Below are positions 48,201 through 60,385 of a stretch of 64,000 nucleotides of DNA, piece by piece. The stretch covers positions 62,001-126,000 of the forward strand of contig JAIXMN010000032.1 in NCBI GenBank assembly GCA_025716815.1. The letters are read 5' to 3'. A program made the translations under genes and the position numbers. The notes beneath the pieces were generated by a model. It made no database searches. It saw nothing but the letters and a program-made list of their open reading frames with translations, and was not told where the DNA came from. Origin of the DNA: Dichotomocladium elegans (Eukaryota > Mucoromycota > Mucoromycetes > Mucorales > Lichtheimiaceae). The number at the start of each line of letters is the position of its first letter. Position 1 is the stretch's first letter.

Positions 48201-49555
48201 CTTTTGGCGATGGAACAGTGTCCGGGAAGACGTTTAGTATTCTCCGTTCATTGGTACAAGAATGGCTACAGGATGTCATGGGTAATAGTAACTTGATGGG
48301 TGAAGCGATGCTGGACTCGATTCACCGTTGGTTGCAAAGCACACAGTCCAACATGCATGATCCCTGCCTATATGGTCTGATCCATGGAATGATGAAGAAG
48401 GTATTCATGCAACTGATTGCGGAGATCAAACGTACGGGATCGACTATTGTATTTGCAAATTTCCATCGACTCTTAATTGCGACATCCAAGGAAACAATGG
48501 ACACGGCTGGCGCCTACAAAGACTATCTGTTGCGATCAGTCCACTCGAAACAGCTCTTTGAGGTTCTCGAATTGCGGCTAGTCGACTACTGGTTTCTCCT
48601 GGTGTATATGGATGAGATGAACTATGGAGGTATTATCACGCGTCCTGGCGAGGAATTAGACCCGAAGGTGACAATGGATTGGAATATCTGCGAGTATCTA
48701 CCGCCTGCAGTACAAGGCATATTTCAGAAAATGGTGGCGATGTTCATCTCCAAGGCATATCAGCTCAAGGTGGACCATCCGCGGGGAATTCGCCTGGAGA
48801 GAATGGAAATTGACGAAGAGGCGGGAAATATAAAAGAAGACGATACCGTTGAAGAGCGTGTGCAGCTTTTCCGTGATTTCATGCGGGAAACTATAATGAG
48901 CAAGCTTCTTCGGTTTGTCAACACGACGCTTCACAAGCAGGATCAGAGCGAAGCTTACAGATTCCCGCAACTATCTGGATCGTATCTTGACTTGACAAAT
49001 CCTGCACTAGAATGTACCAAAAGTGTTTGTGCTGTTTTTGGTCTTGATACGGCGCTGGAGAATGAAGTCCGGATTGTAAAGAGGAATGCTCTCCAGTCCA
49101 TTGGCGGGATGAGTGACTTTAGTCCAGATGCGCGATTCCAAAATCCGTGCCAATATATCAAACTACGCGATGTGATATGCAGCAAATGCAATTTTGCCAC
49201 GGATCTTGATGTGTGCCGCGATCGAAATTTCACCCTTCGAGACGGCCAGCCACAGCCGTGGCGGTGCCACAGCTGCGGAGCAGAATATGATAAGAACCTA
49301 ATTGAGCAGCACATGTTATCACTCGTCGAGCGTTGGCTAACAGCCTACCAACTTCAAGATGTCCAATGCCAGCGATGCAGAATCATCAAGCGTGAGAACC
49401 TGCTCAAGCAGTGTGATCGGTGTGGCAGTGAATTTGTGGGCCTCCAAAGCAAGACGGATGTCGAGCGACGGTTGAAAGTTTTCCACAACATTGCGCAGGA
49501 ACAAAAGTTCATATATCTCTCTGAAGTTGTAAAATGGACCCTCTCGAACTTGTAA
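42280..49555 (+). CDS. pol2: DNA polymerase epsilon catalytic subunit
   Basis: Eleven exons (42280-42531, 42593-42718, 42778-42873, 42936-43087, 43142-43284, 43346-43542, 43601-43711, 43764-44080, 44133-44313, 44372-44557, 44615-49555) give 2233 residues in phase, against 2222 in yeast. Exonuclease motifs are intact: FDIETTK near 293, [11 protein letters not shown], and [13 protein letters not shown]. Polymerase motif [11 protein letters not shown] has its Asp at about 644; motif [15 protein letters not shown] and motif [10 protein letters not shown] follow. The Cys set STCATC...C at about 669, 672 and 681 matches the iron-sulfur site of yeast Pol2. A PIP-like box (QHRITDMF, near 1195) sits where yeast has its PCNA-binding motif. 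The C-terminus carries the two zinc sites CSKC...CHSC and CQRC...CDRC. The enzyme is the leading-strand replicase. Confidence 0.97.
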
Positions 49556-49741
49556 ATACAATCAATCCTCCTCCTAGCATTTAACAATCGTGATATCCCC
49601 AATGAAAACAAATCATTAATACTGTATTAACGTCATATCGATGACAAGGATGTGCAGTCACGTATCGAGTCCCCGCAACATAATGTCTCGGTGTAACCGT
49701 TTTGTCTCCCAGTTGATCTTTTTTCACGCTCTCTTTATTTC

Positions 49742-51132
<1,391 letters not shown>

Positions 51133-51746
51133 ATGTTTTACGCGTCATAAATCGTTTCTTAGCATAAAGAAAATGTCTGGCATAGCGACTGATCATCCTC
51201 ACATGAATTCATTTTTTCGTTTGAAATAACGTTGTGTTGTTAAGGGCCTAAAAGATGAACCGTTACTCCCAAGCCAAGGGAGTTGGGTTTTAAATTAGAA
51301 CATCCCACTTGCATCTAATCGAAAGCTTAAGAAGCCCTGACTTATCGGACAGGGTCTAGGATCAGGAAAAGGAGAATCTCGACCATGGGCCTTTTTTTGG
51401 GGTGGAGGCGGAGAGGGGAAGCGCAAGCGACCAAGGAACCGGTAATTGAAATGATTGGATTCCATTAAACGTAAAGCATCGCACATCACAATGACGTCAT
51501 TTGAGCTTAGATCGTCTCTCCATGCAAGACAGAGCTTCTTGAAAAACGTCATGATTACATAGGAGCAGGAACAGGATGGGGAAGAACATGACTTCAGCAA
51601 GTGGTTTAAGGCCGCCCATGACGCCATTAATCATCTTTTTTCTTCCATTATCCGAAACAAGCGCAGTGCCCCCCATGAAATCGATTATTATATAAAGGTG
51701 AGAATCAAAAGAGACAGACATCATCCTACCACTATCAAGAAAAAAC
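51133..51746. other. Intergenic region upstream of the CsbD-like gene
   Basis: 614 bp including the CsbD-like promoter. One AGGGG pentamer (gagagggg, near 51412), the yeast stress-response core, is present, but such a short string occurs often by chance. No gene is seen. Confidence 0.4.
51689..51696 (+). promoter_or_regulatory. TATA box of the CsbD-like gene
   Basis: tatataaa lies 51-58 bp upstream of the ATG at 51747, consistent with a short leader and a highly expressed or stress-induced gene. Confidence 0.45.
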
Positions 51747-51995
51747 ATGAACTCTTCAACCGAACAGCGCACTGATTCCACCATCAACAAGGGCGTCGGC
51801 AACGTCAAGGAGACTGTCGGCAATGTACTTGGCAACAAGCACCTCGAAAGCGAGGGCAATGCCCAGCATGCTACCGGTCAAGCCCAGAACCTAGGTGCCA
51901 AGGCCACTGAAGCTTTCGAGAATGTCAAGGATTCCGTTGCGGGTGCTTTCTCCGGAACCAGCAAGGCCACTCGCGATAACAACCCCACTCATTAA
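51747..51995 (+). CDS. CsbD-like stress protein
   Basis: An intronless 82-residue, hydrophilic protein. The segment INKGVGNVKETVGNVLGNK is the CsbD-like motif, and a second amphipathic repeat follows (AKATEAFENVKDSVAGAFSG). CsbD-like proteins are small, helical and induced by general stress in bacteria and many fungi; their biochemical role is unknown. There is no signal peptide or membrane span. An open frame on the opposite strand (51497-51859) is a shadow. Confidence 0.82.
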   Translation: MNSSTEQRTDSTINKGVGNVKETVGNVLGNKHLESEGNAQHATGQAQNLGAKATEAFENVKDSVAGAFSGTSKATRDNNPTH

Positions 51996-52675
51996 TCATG
52001 TCATAATCCCCAGTTTTTGTATATAAAATAAATGGTGTCTATAAGAAATATCGTATCGAGTTGCCTGGAGAAAAGTGAAAGTGTGTGTGTCTGTGTGTAT
52101 GTATGTAATGTATGTGTATGTTATTTCATCTTCAAGAAATGGAATCGCTCTTGTTGATGCTTCCCTACTTGTGCCAATAAAAATATCCCTTTGTGGTATT
52201 GATACAAACCCTGCTCGGATGGGCAAGTGTATTGTGAACTACGACAGTCTTTGCTGTGTGAAAGTCTAACTACGACTGGTGTATGAGAAGGGGAAGTCGA
52301 TTAAAATACGAGCATCATCCTTTGTGCGGAAGATAGACGAGTCAGTTTTCCCCCCGATACTTCAGATGAGAAAGTCATCAGGTTAGAACAGTCTGCCAGA
52401 GACCATCACTTGTTGTGCAGTGTCATCATGGGCTGGTTATCATATATGCGGTGGACCGCAGCAAATCATGATGACGTACAAGCCACCCAATCGCCTTTGG
52501 ATAGGCTTCGCGATTCCGCGCGGAGCATGGAATTTGCCTTGTCCTCGTTCTTCTCTCTATTATACACATACGCAATTCTTTGACTGTCCTTTGTAAGTGC
52601 TGCGCAAGCTAACCATCTCCGCTAGTAATCCTTGCCTAACCGCTGCCTCGTAATGCAACTATTATTAGAAGAGTC
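51996..52675. other. Interval between CsbD-like gene and BRR2
   Basis: 680 bp. The first part is 3' UTR-like and holds a TG/TA-rich simple sequence (about 52079-52121). The second half is the BRR2 promoter. No coding sequence is recognised. Confidence 0.5.
52079..52121. repeat. TG/TA microsatellite
   Basis: A degenerate gtgtgtgtgt / tgtatgta run of about 40 bp in the presumed 3' UTR of the CsbD-like gene. Confidence 0.7.
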
Positions 52676-55600
52676 ATGGCCGAGAACATTGCCAAACAAA
52701 ATCAATATCAATATGCAGCCAACTCAAGTTTGGTTTTACAGGCAGATCGAAGCGGCCTGCCACGCAGAGATCAGGAACCTACAGGCGAACCGGAAACCTT
52801 ATGGGGCAAGATTGATCCCAAAGCCTTTGGTTCTAGGGCTGTTCGCGAGACACCAAAAGACATTGAAGAGAAGAAAAAGAAGGCCGCTGAGCGATCTGAC
52901 GAATTAGCCGAGAAGCGGCGCCGAAAAAAGGAGGAAAGCGCCATCAGCAAGGCATACGGTTATTCATCAGTACTCTCCGCAACAGATGACTGGGAGGGCC
53001 TCAACTATCGACCGCGGACAAAAGAGACACGCGAAGCATACGAGCATATTCTGTCGTTTGTCTATGATCACCTTGGTGATCAGGCTCGGGACGTTATTCG
53101 CAGTGCTGCAGACGATGTACTCGAGACACTCAAAACTGACACACTTAAAGATTTCGACAAGAAACGCATGATTGAGTCAGTGATTGGCAACGTAGAATCT
53201 GATAAATTTGCACAGCTCGTCAATCTCTCAAAGAAGATTACGGATTACCAAGCAGAGGGCGAAGCTATGGAAATCGATGGGAATGGCGAAAAAATTGGCG
53301 ACATCGACGATGAAGTCGGCGTTGCAGTTGTTTTTGACGAAGACGAAGACGAGGAAGAGGAGGACGATCAGTTTGAGGTTAGAGACGAGGAGGAAGAGGA
53401 GGAACCACAGCCAGAAGATGCCCAGACGGTCTCTGTCGGTCAAAGGAATCGCTACATGGATGAAGAGGCTGAGGAGTCACCGGACGAAGAGGAAGGATTC
53501 AAGACCGTCCTTCCTGGCTCTGATGGCAGCGGCAAGACAAAGAAGAGTGCCTCGGCGAAGAAGACGGACTCCGTCTCACCACATGACATTGATGCTTTCT
53601 GGCTTCAGCGACAGATCGCAGTTCACTACCCTGATCCTCATACCGCACAGGAAAAAACACAGAAAGCGTTTGATATTCTCGGCTCTGAATCAATCAATAT
53701 GCGCGACTGCGAAAATGAGTTGATGGGCCTATTCGACTATGACAATTTTGATCTCGTTCGCGTCCTTGTCAAGAACCGCGACCTTATCTATTGGTGCACA
53801 CGCCTTGCAAGGGTTACCGGCGAAGAGCGGTCTGCAGTAGAAGCAGAAATGAAGCAAAATAGTCTCGGCTGGATTCTGCGAGACCTGAGCGGTGACCGTG
53901 TTCGTCGTGGCGAAGCTTTGGAACGCAAGGGCGTCGTCGAAAGCGCAATGGAGATCGATCAAGAGGGTGAGGGTACCAATCGCAGTCGAACTCAAGTGCC
54001 CACCACGACCACCATCACTCCCGGTACGACGGTTGCACCGCGCCAGATGCTTGATCTGGAAGACTTGGCATTCGACCAAGGCGCGCATCTCATGTCTAAC
54101 AAGAAGGTCAAGCTGCCTGACGGATCCTTCAAGCGGGCCAAGAAAGGATATGAGGAAATCCATGTGCCAGCTCCAAAACCTCAGGCATTCGCAGCAGGCG
54201 AAAAACTTGTACCTATCAAGGATTTACCCCAATGGGCACAGGATGCCTTCCCTGGCGCCCAGAGCCTCAATCGAGTCCAGAGCAGACTTTATCCCTCTGC
54301 TTTCGGTAGCGACGAGAACCTTCTGCTCTGTGCTCCCACTGGTGCTGGTAAAACCAACGTGGCGATGTTGACCATTCTTCGTGAAATCCACAACCATCGA
54401 GATCCCGAGACTGGTCATATCGACCTCGAGAATTTCAAGATTGTGTATATTGCGCCTATGAAAGCCTTGGTCCAGGAGATGGTTGGCAATTTTGGGAATC
54501 GCTTAAAGCCATTCGGCATTAATGTTGCCGAACTGACTGGTGATCGTCAGCTCACGAAGCAGCAGATTGCAGAGACCCAGGTGATTGTTACAACTCCCGA
54601 GAAGTGGGATATCATTACTCGCAAGGCTACCGACCGCAGCTATACGGCCTTAGTCCGTCTAATCATTATTGACGAAATTCATTTACTGCACGATGACCGT
54701 GGTCCAGTCTTGGAGAGCATTGTTTCTCGTACGATCCGCACCATGGAACAAACACAAGAGCTTGTGCGCCTAGTCGGTCTTTCTGCCACCTTGCCGAACT
54801 ATGCCGATGTTGCCGCTTTCCTCCGTGTTGACCCTAAAACCGGCCTCCATTTCTTTGATAGCGCTTATCGTCCTTGCCCTCTTCGTCAGCAGTTCATTGG
54901 CGTTACTGAAAAGAAGGCCATCAAGCGTTTCCAGGTGATGAACGAGGTCTGTTACGAGAAGGTTGTTGAGCAGCTGGAGAACCGCGAAGAAAACCAGGTG
55001 CTTGTATTTGTACACTCGCGCAAAGAGACTGCCAAGACCGCCAAGTCAATGCGAGATATGGCTCTAGAGCGTGAAACATTGACAAAATTTCTCAAAGATG
55101 ATTCAGCCAGTCGCGAAATTCTGCAGTCGGAGGCAGCAACTGTCAAAGATGCTAATCTTCAGGAACTTCTACCTTATGGATTCGCTATTCATCATGCCGG
55201 TATGACACGTGCTGATCGTACTTTGGTCGAAGAACTATTCGCGGATGGCCACATCAAAGTTCTTTGCTCGACAGCTACGCTCGCTTGGGGTGTCAACTTG
55301 CCTGCTCACGCCGTCATCATTAAGGGTACGCAGGTGTACTCCCCTGAAAAGGGTCGCTGGATTGAGCTGTCTCCCCAAGATGTTCTCCAGATGTTGGGTC
55401 GTGCTGGTCGACCTCAATTCGATACGTTCGGCGAAGGTATCATCATCACGGCGCATTCGGAACTACAATATTACCTCTCTCTGCTCAATACACAGCTGCC
55501 AATCGAATCCCAGTTCATTGGCAAGCTCGCCGACAATCTTAACGCTGAAATTGTGCTCGGGACCATCCGCAACCGCGATGAGGCTGTTCAATGGCTCGGT

Positions 55601-58600
55601 TACACCTACCTATACGTACGTATGCTGCGCAATCCGTCATTGTACAGCATTTCGGCGGATGATTTAGAAGACGATCCTTATTTGGAGCAGAAGCGCGTCG
55701 ATTTGATCCACTCTGCTGCATCAATTTTGGACAAGTCCAATTTGATCAAATATGACAAGAAGTCTGGCCGCTTCCAAGTGACGGAGCTCGGTCGTATTGC
55801 TTCTCATTACTATGTGACGCACCAATCTATGTCGACGTATAACCAACATCTCCGTCCGATGATGAGCCATATTGAACTCTTCCGCGTTTTCGCGCTCTCT
55901 GACGAATTCAAGTATATCCCTGTACGCGAGGAAGAAAAGATGGAATTAGCCAAGTTACTCGAGCGGGTGCCTGTTCCCGTTAAAGAGAGCCTCGAGGAGC
56001 CGACAGCAAAGATTAATGTCCTGCTGCAGGCCTACATTTCGCAGCTCAAACTTGATGGATTTGCACTTGTGTCCGACATGGTCTATGTCACCCAGAGTGC
56101 TGGCCGTATCCTGCGTGCTGTCTTTGAGATATGCCTCAAGCGTGGCTGGGCTCAGCTGACACGTAAAGCCCTCGATCTATGCAAAATGGTAGAGCGTCGA
56201 TCTTGGTTATCGATGACGCCGCTTCGCCAGTTTAAGGCCATGCCTCCAGATCTCATCCGTCGTTTGGAGCGTAAGGAGTTCCCGTGGGATCGCTACTACG
56301 ATCTGAACCCTCAGGAGTTGGGCGAATTGGTGGGTCAACCCAAAGTCGGCAAGATGTTGCATAAATTTGTTCATCAATTCCCGAAACTTGAACTTCAAGC
56401 CCATGTGCAGCCTGTAACACGGTCGCTCCTCAGGATGGAACTGACAATTACCCCTGACTTCCAATGGGACGAGAAGGTGCACGGTTTCGCGCAGGCGTTT
56501 TGGGTGTTTGTCGAGGATGTGGATGGCGAACACATTCTTTATCATGACTACTTTGTCCTGAAGCAGCAGTATGCGGAAGAAGATCATTTACTGACTTTCA
56601 CAGTGCCTCTTTATGAGCCACTCCCGCCCAACTATTTTGTGACAGTGGTATCAGACCGCTGGTTGCATTCTACCGCCAAGCTCCCAGTATCGTTCAAGCA
56701 TTTGATTTTGCCAGAGAAGTATGCACCACACACCGAGCTTCACGATCTTCAGCCTTTACCTGTCTCGGCTTTGCGCAATCCTCAATATGAGACGCTCTAC
56801 AGCGGCTGGATAACCCAGTTCAACCCAATCCAGACCCAGGCTTTCAACACGCTATACACGACAGACGACAATGTGTTTATTGGTGCACCAACCGGTAGCG
56901 GCAAGACTGTATGTGCTGAATTTGCTATGCTTCGTCTCTGGAGCCAGTCCCAAAATAGCCGAACGGTGTACGTTGCACCTTACCAAGATCTAGTAAACGA
57001 ACGTGTTGAGCAGTGGAAGAAGAGATTCGGTGCTATCGATGGTGGGAAGCAGATTGTTTCATTGACGGGCGAGACAAGCGCGGATCTTAAGCTATTAGAA
57101 GTTGGTGATGTGATTGCCTGTACACCAACTCAGTGGGATGTGATTTCGCGACGATGGAAACAGCGTAAGAACGTTCAGAATGTCGATCTTTTTATTGCGG
57201 ATGAAATGCACCTAATCGGTGACGAAGATGTCGGTCCTACATATGAGGTGATTGTGTCACGTATGCGATATATTGCCTCGCAGACGCAAAAGCCAATTCG
57301 CATTGTTGCTCTAAGTACATCGGTGGCTAATGCACGTGACCTCGGAGAATGGATCGGCGCCACGTCTCACTCGGTATTCAACTTCCATCCATCCGTTCGA
57401 CCGGTGCCGCTCGAGATCCATATTCAGAGCTACAACATCCCTCATTTTGCGTCAATGATGATGGCCATGGCGAAGCCGGCTTACCTAGCAATCACTGCCC
57501 ACTCGTCGGAAAAGCCTGTGCTGGTCTTTGTGCCGTCTCGTAAACAATGTCGTCTAACAGCACTGGACATCATCACTTACTGTGTTGGTGACGATACGCC
57601 GACACGATTTTTGCATTGCAAGGTTGAAGAGATCCAGCCCTTATTGGACCGTATACAAGATAAGGCTTTAATAGAGACGCTTCAGCATGGCATTGGGTTC
57701 TATCATGAAGCTCTCTCTAAGCAAGACAAACGCATTGTGGAGCAGCTTTATGAAACAGGGGCGATTCAGGTCGTCGTCGCTTCTCGTGATACCTGCTGGG
57801 GCATCCCAATGAATTCGCACATGGTGATTGTGATGGGCACACAATACTTTGAAGGCAAGGAACATCGATATGTTGATTATTCGATGAAGGATGTGCTGCA
57901 GATGATCGGACGGGCATGCCGACCACGGGAGGACGATACTGGAAAATGCGTTCTGATGTGCCAGGCGAACAAGAAGGATTATTACAAAAAGTTCTTGTAC
58001 GAATCCATCCCGGTCGAGTCGCACTTGGACCAGGCATTGCATGATCATTTCAACGCTGAGATTGTTACCAAGACTATCGAGAACAAACAAGATGCCGTCG
58101 ACTATCTCACCTGGACTTTCTTGTATCGTCGCGTGGCTCACAATCCCAATTACTATGGACTGTCGGGCACCACCCATCGTCACTTGTCTGACCATCTCTC
58201 GGAATTGGTCGAGAACACACTGAATGATCTTCAGGAAACAAAGTGTATCACGATCGAAGACGAGATGGATGTCAGCCCGCTGAACCTGGGTATGATTGCA
58301 GCATACTACAACATCAACTATACCACGGTGGACATGTTCAGTGTCAGTCTGAAGAGCACAACGAAACTCAAGGGTCTCCTCGAGATCGTCTCGTCTGCAA
58401 CCGAATTCGACAACATCCCCATTCGACATCACGAGGATGCCATTTTGCAGCGCATCTACGACCGCGTACCAGTCAAGCTTGCTTCACCGAAATTCAACTC
58501 GCCTCGCATCAAAACAATCATTCTTTTACAGGCGCACTTTTCCCGGTTGCAGCTCACGCCTGATCTCCAGTCTGATCAATCGCTTATTATGAACCGCATT

Positions 58601-59290
58601 ATTCCACTTCTCCAGGCATGTGTTGATGTGATTTCATCCAATGGCTGGTTACCTCCAGCACTAGCAGCGATGGAGCTGGCGCAAATGTCCGTCCAGGCGA
58701 TGTGGGATCGCGATTCGCCTCTCAAGCAGGTTCCATACTTTACGAGCGAGGTGATCAAAAGATGCGAAAATGCAGGTGTGGAATCCGTGTTTGATATCAT
58801 GGAGATGGAAGATGATGTCCGCAACGATGTGCTCCGGATGGATAAGCGCAAGCTCGCGGAGGTGGCACAGTTTGTGAACCGGTACCCGAACATCGAAGTT
58901 GCCTATGACTTGGCGAATCCCGAAGAGATTGCGGCAGGCAACGTGGTGAATGTCAAGGTGCAGTTGGAGCGCGAGGGTGACGATGATGAAGAGGTTGGCC
59001 CGGTCGTAGCACCATTCTTCCCGCAAAAGAAGGACGAGGGCTGGTGGATTGTGATAGGCGATCCGAGCACAAAGACACTTTTTGCTATCAAGCGTGTCAC
59101 ACTTGCGCACCGCCTGACGGCCAAATTGGACTTTATTGCACCCAAGGCGGGCCACCATAACCTGAAACTCTATTTAATGTCTGACAGCTACAACGGATGC
59201 GATCAAGAAGTCGACATAGAGATCGATGTGGCGGAAGGTGAAGACAGCAGTGATGAGGAGGATTACATGAGTGCAGACGAAGCAGATTAA
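52676..59290 (+). CDS. brr2: BRR2 U5 snRNP RNA helicase
   Basis: A single open frame of 2204 residues with no intron, close to yeast Brr2 (2163) and human SNRNP200 (2136). The N-terminal PLUG/PWI region is followed by an acidic stretch (about 205-290). Two Ski2-like helicase cassettes then follow, each with a Sec63 unit. Cassette 1 has Walker A APTGAGKT (about 553), DEIH (about 666), LSATLPN and [12 protein letters not shown]. Cassette 2 has APTGSGKT (about 1403), DEMH (about 1509), [10 protein letters not shown] and QMIGRACRP, the usual degenerate version that is not expected to be the active motor. Brr2 unwinds U4/U6 to activate the spliceosome. The start is the ATG of [21 protein letters not shown], which resembles the conserved Brr2 N-terminus. 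Confidence 0.97.
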   Translation: MAENIAKQNQYQYAANSSLVLQADRSGLPRRDQEPTGEPETLWGKIDPKAFGSRAVRETPKDIEEKKKKAAERSDELAEKRRRKKEESAISKAYGYSSVLSATDDWEGLNYRPRTKETREAYEHILSFVYDHLGDQARDVIRSAADDVLETLKTDTLKDFDKKRMIESVIGNVESDKFAQLVNLSKKITDYQAEGEAMEIDGNGEKIGDIDDEVGVAVVFDEDEDEEEEDDQFEVRDEEEEEEPQPEDAQTVSVGQRNRYMDEEAEESPDEEEGFKTVLPGSDGSGKTKKSASAKKTDSVSPHDIDAFWLQRQIAVHYPDPHTAQEKTQKAFDILGSESINMRDCENELMGLFDYDNFDLVRVLVKNRDLIYWCTRLARVTGEERSAVEAEMKQNSLGWILRDLSGDRVRRGEALERKGVVESAMEIDQEGEGTNRSRTQVPTTTTITPGTTVAPRQMLDLEDLAFDQGAHLMSNKKVKLPDGSFKRAKKGYEEIHVPAPKPQAFAAGEKLVPIKDLPQWAQDAFPGAQSLNRVQSRLYPSAFGSDENLLLCAPTGAGKTNVAMLTILREIHNHRDPETGHIDLENFKIVYIAPMKALVQEMVGNFGNRLKPFGINVAELTGDRQLTKQQIAETQVIVTTPEKWDIITRKATDRSYTALVRLIIIDEIHLLHDDRGPVLESIVSRTIRTMEQTQELVRLVGLSATLPNYADVAAFLRVDPKTGLHFFDSAYRPCPLRQQFIGVTEKKAIKRFQVMNEVCYEKVVEQLENREENQVLVFVHSRKETAKTAKSMRDMALERETLTKFLKDDSASREILQSEAATVKDANLQELLPYGFAIHHAGMTRADRTLVEELFADGHIKVLCSTATLAWGVNLPAHAVIIKGTQVYSPEKGRWIELSPQDVLQMLGRAGRPQFDTFGEGIIITAHSELQYYLSLLNTQLPIESQFIGKLADNLNAEIVLGTIRNRDEAVQWLGYTYLYVRMLRNPSLYSISADDLEDDPYLEQKRVDLIHSAASILDKSNLIKYDKKSGRFQVTELGRIASHYYVTHQSMSTYNQHLRPMMSHIELFRVFALSDEFKYIPVREEEKMELAKLLERVPVPVKESLEEPTAKINVLLQAYISQLKLDGFALVSDMVYVTQSAGRILRAVFEICLKRGWAQLTRKALDLCKMVERRSWLSMTPLRQFKAMPPDLIRRLERKEFPWDRYYDLNPQELGELVGQPKVGKMLHKFVHQFPKLELQAHVQPVTRSLLRMELTITPDFQWDEKVHGFAQAFWVFVEDVDGEHILYHDYFVLKQQYAEEDHLLTFTVPLYEPLPPNYFVTVVSDRWLHSTAKLPVSFKHLILPEKYAPHTELHDLQPLPVSALRNPQYETLYSGWITQFNPIQTQAFNTLYTTDDNVFIGAPTGSGKTVCAEFAMLRLWSQSQNSRTVYVAPYQDLVNERVEQWKKRFGAIDGGKQIVSLTGETSADLKLLEVGDVIACTPTQWDVISRRWKQRKNVQNVDLFIADEMHLIGDEDVGPTYEVIVSRMRYIASQTQKPIRIVALSTSVANARDLGEWIGATSHSVFNFHPSVRPVPLEIHIQSYNIPHFASMMMAMAKPAYLAITAHSSEKPVLVFVPSRKQCRLTALDIITYCVGDDTPTRFLHCKVEEIQPLLDRIQDKALIETLQHGIGFYHEALSKQDKRIVEQLYETGAIQVVVASRDTCWGIPMNSHMVIVMGTQYFEGKEHRYVDYSMKDVLQMIGRACRPREDDTGKCVLMCQANKKDYYKKFLYESIPVESHLDQALHDHFNAEIVTKTIENKQDAVDYLTWTFLYRRVAHNPNYYGLSGTTHRHLSDHLSELVENTLNDLQETKCITIEDEMDVSPLNLGMIAAYYNINYTTVDMFSVSLKSTTKLKGLLEIVSSATEFDNIPIRHHEDAILQRIYDRVPVKLASPKFNSPRIKTIILLQAHFSRLQLTPDLQSDQSLIMNRIIPLLQACVDVISSNGWLPPALAAMELAQMSVQAMWDRDSPLKQVPYFTSEVIKRCENAGVESVFDIMEMEDDVRNDVLRMDKRKLAEVAQFVNRYPNIEVAYDLANPEEIAAGNVVNVKVQLEREGDDDEEVGPVVAPFFPQKKDEGWWIVIGDPSTKTLFAIKRVTLAHRLTAKLDFIAPKAGHHNLKLYLMSDSYNGCDQEVDIEIDVAEGEDSSDEEDYMSADEAD

Positions 59291-59910
59291 AGTATCTATG
59301 GATGTTACAGTTTTTCTTTTATATAATAAAACGAGGACAATATTTTCCTTTGAATTAACGGTCTTTGCTTTGGATGTATTACATACACAGACAAAGTTGC
59401 AGATGGCTTGGGCGTTTTCATGCTTTATATTCCTTCTTCGCATTACGTATGAATCTCTTAGGCCCTTAGCCTCCATCAGGAGCAACGCGTGTTGGTGATG
59501 GAGAATCTGACAGAAGGCGAGTCCAATAACGGTACAGCGCGGGAAATGCATTCTGAGCAACAGCCAGAAAGGGCATATGCTGTGCCTGGAGGGGTGAGAG
59601 ATCACATTGACGGTTAGCGTAATTATTGTGTTAGGCATTTCTACCTCAACCGGATAGGGTAGAGATAGACCAACAAGACCGTGATCATTCTATGAGTATT
59701 AGACTCTATGAAGACGAGTCACTGTGGAAAACGCATTCACCCGTCCCTTCTTGTTTTCTCCCAACGTTTAACGATAGATAACCTCCAACGGTTAAAAAAA
59801 AAAAAAAAACTGCAGTGATTTTCATTTGGCAGGTGACATTACAGCCGTGGCGAGAAGGTGCGAGCGAGATTGGGGATAGGATATATACACATGGTTTGCT
59901 TTGTTCGTTT
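59291..59910. other. Interval between BRR2 and the small coiled-coil gene
   Basis: Contains the BRR2 3' UTR, a possible minus-strand pair of exons at 59466-59689 (see separate entry) and a 17-bp A tract at about 59797-59813. Confidence 0.4.
59466..59689 (-). CDS. Possible last two exons of an unidentified gene
   Basis: On the minus strand 59645-59689 and 59466-59585 join in phase across an intron with a GTAGAA donor, a CTAAC branch site and a CCAG acceptor. They read ...GLVGLSLPYPVEAQHMPFLA then VAQNAFPALYRYWTRLL and end in a stop. The composition looks like a real protein, with aromatic and Pro residues and an amphipathic end, and an AG acceptor precedes the first exon. I could not find an upstream exon that keeps phase, and I do not recognise the family. 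It could also be a chance open stretch in the BRR2 3' UTR region. Confidence 0.25.
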
Positions 59911-60177
59911 CTATTTTTCGGTCGTGACTGAGCTCTCTTTGTCGGCGGCTTTAGGTGCTTCGGATAAAGAAGGCTGCTGAATGGTCGCCATTTCCGCAAG
60001 GAGCGCATCCACCTTGGCCTGCAACACATCGGCTTTTGATTCCACTTGGTCCATGAGCGATTCAGCGCCTTCGACTTCCTTGAGCCACTTGTCCAAATCA
60101 AAGGAACCCAACGATTCGTTTCCAGACACGGTTGTTGAGGATTTTATGCTTGGTGGTGAGATTGCGGATGGTGCCAT
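59911..60177 (-). CDS. Small coiled-coil protein, unrecognised
   Basis: An intronless 88-residue frame. The middle (about residues 25-65: FDLDKWLKEVEGAESLMDQV and VLQAKVDALLAEM) has a clear heptad pattern of Leu/Val with charged positions between, i.e. one short coiled coil, flanked by Ser/Pro-rich and Lys/Glu-rich ends. The size and layout resemble small subunits of BLOC/BORC-type or tethering complexes, but I cannot assign a family. The start ATG has a favourable purine at -3 and G at +4. It lies 208 bp downstream of the paralogue stop at 60386, on the same strand. Confidence 0.6.
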   Translation of the reverse strand: MAPSAISPPSIKSSTTVSGNESLGSFDLDKWLKEVEGAESLMDQVESKADVLQAKVDALLAEMATIQQPSLSEAPKAADKESSVTTEK

Positions 60178-60385
60178 AGCTCGGATAGATCTTGTCTGCC
60201 CTTTACAAGAGAGAGAGAGAGAGAAAAGAGAGAGCGTTTCATATTTCGGTCCGGTCTGGGTACCAATCTATTTCCGGGTGCCGCTCGCCAAACAAACTAC
60301 CTCCATCGGCTATATATGATCGTCTATGTGGTTGTGCTACTAATATCAAAGGTTTATTTCGTGCATTTTCAAACAGGCAGTTTCC

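Noticed and set aside
51497..51859. 120-codon frame antisense to the CsbD-like gene
   Set aside because: Overlaps a recognised gene on the other strand and lacks family features.
57668..58432. 254-codon open frame on the minus strand
   Set aside because: It lies wholly antisense to the BRR2 coding sequence and shows no family features; a codon-usage shadow.
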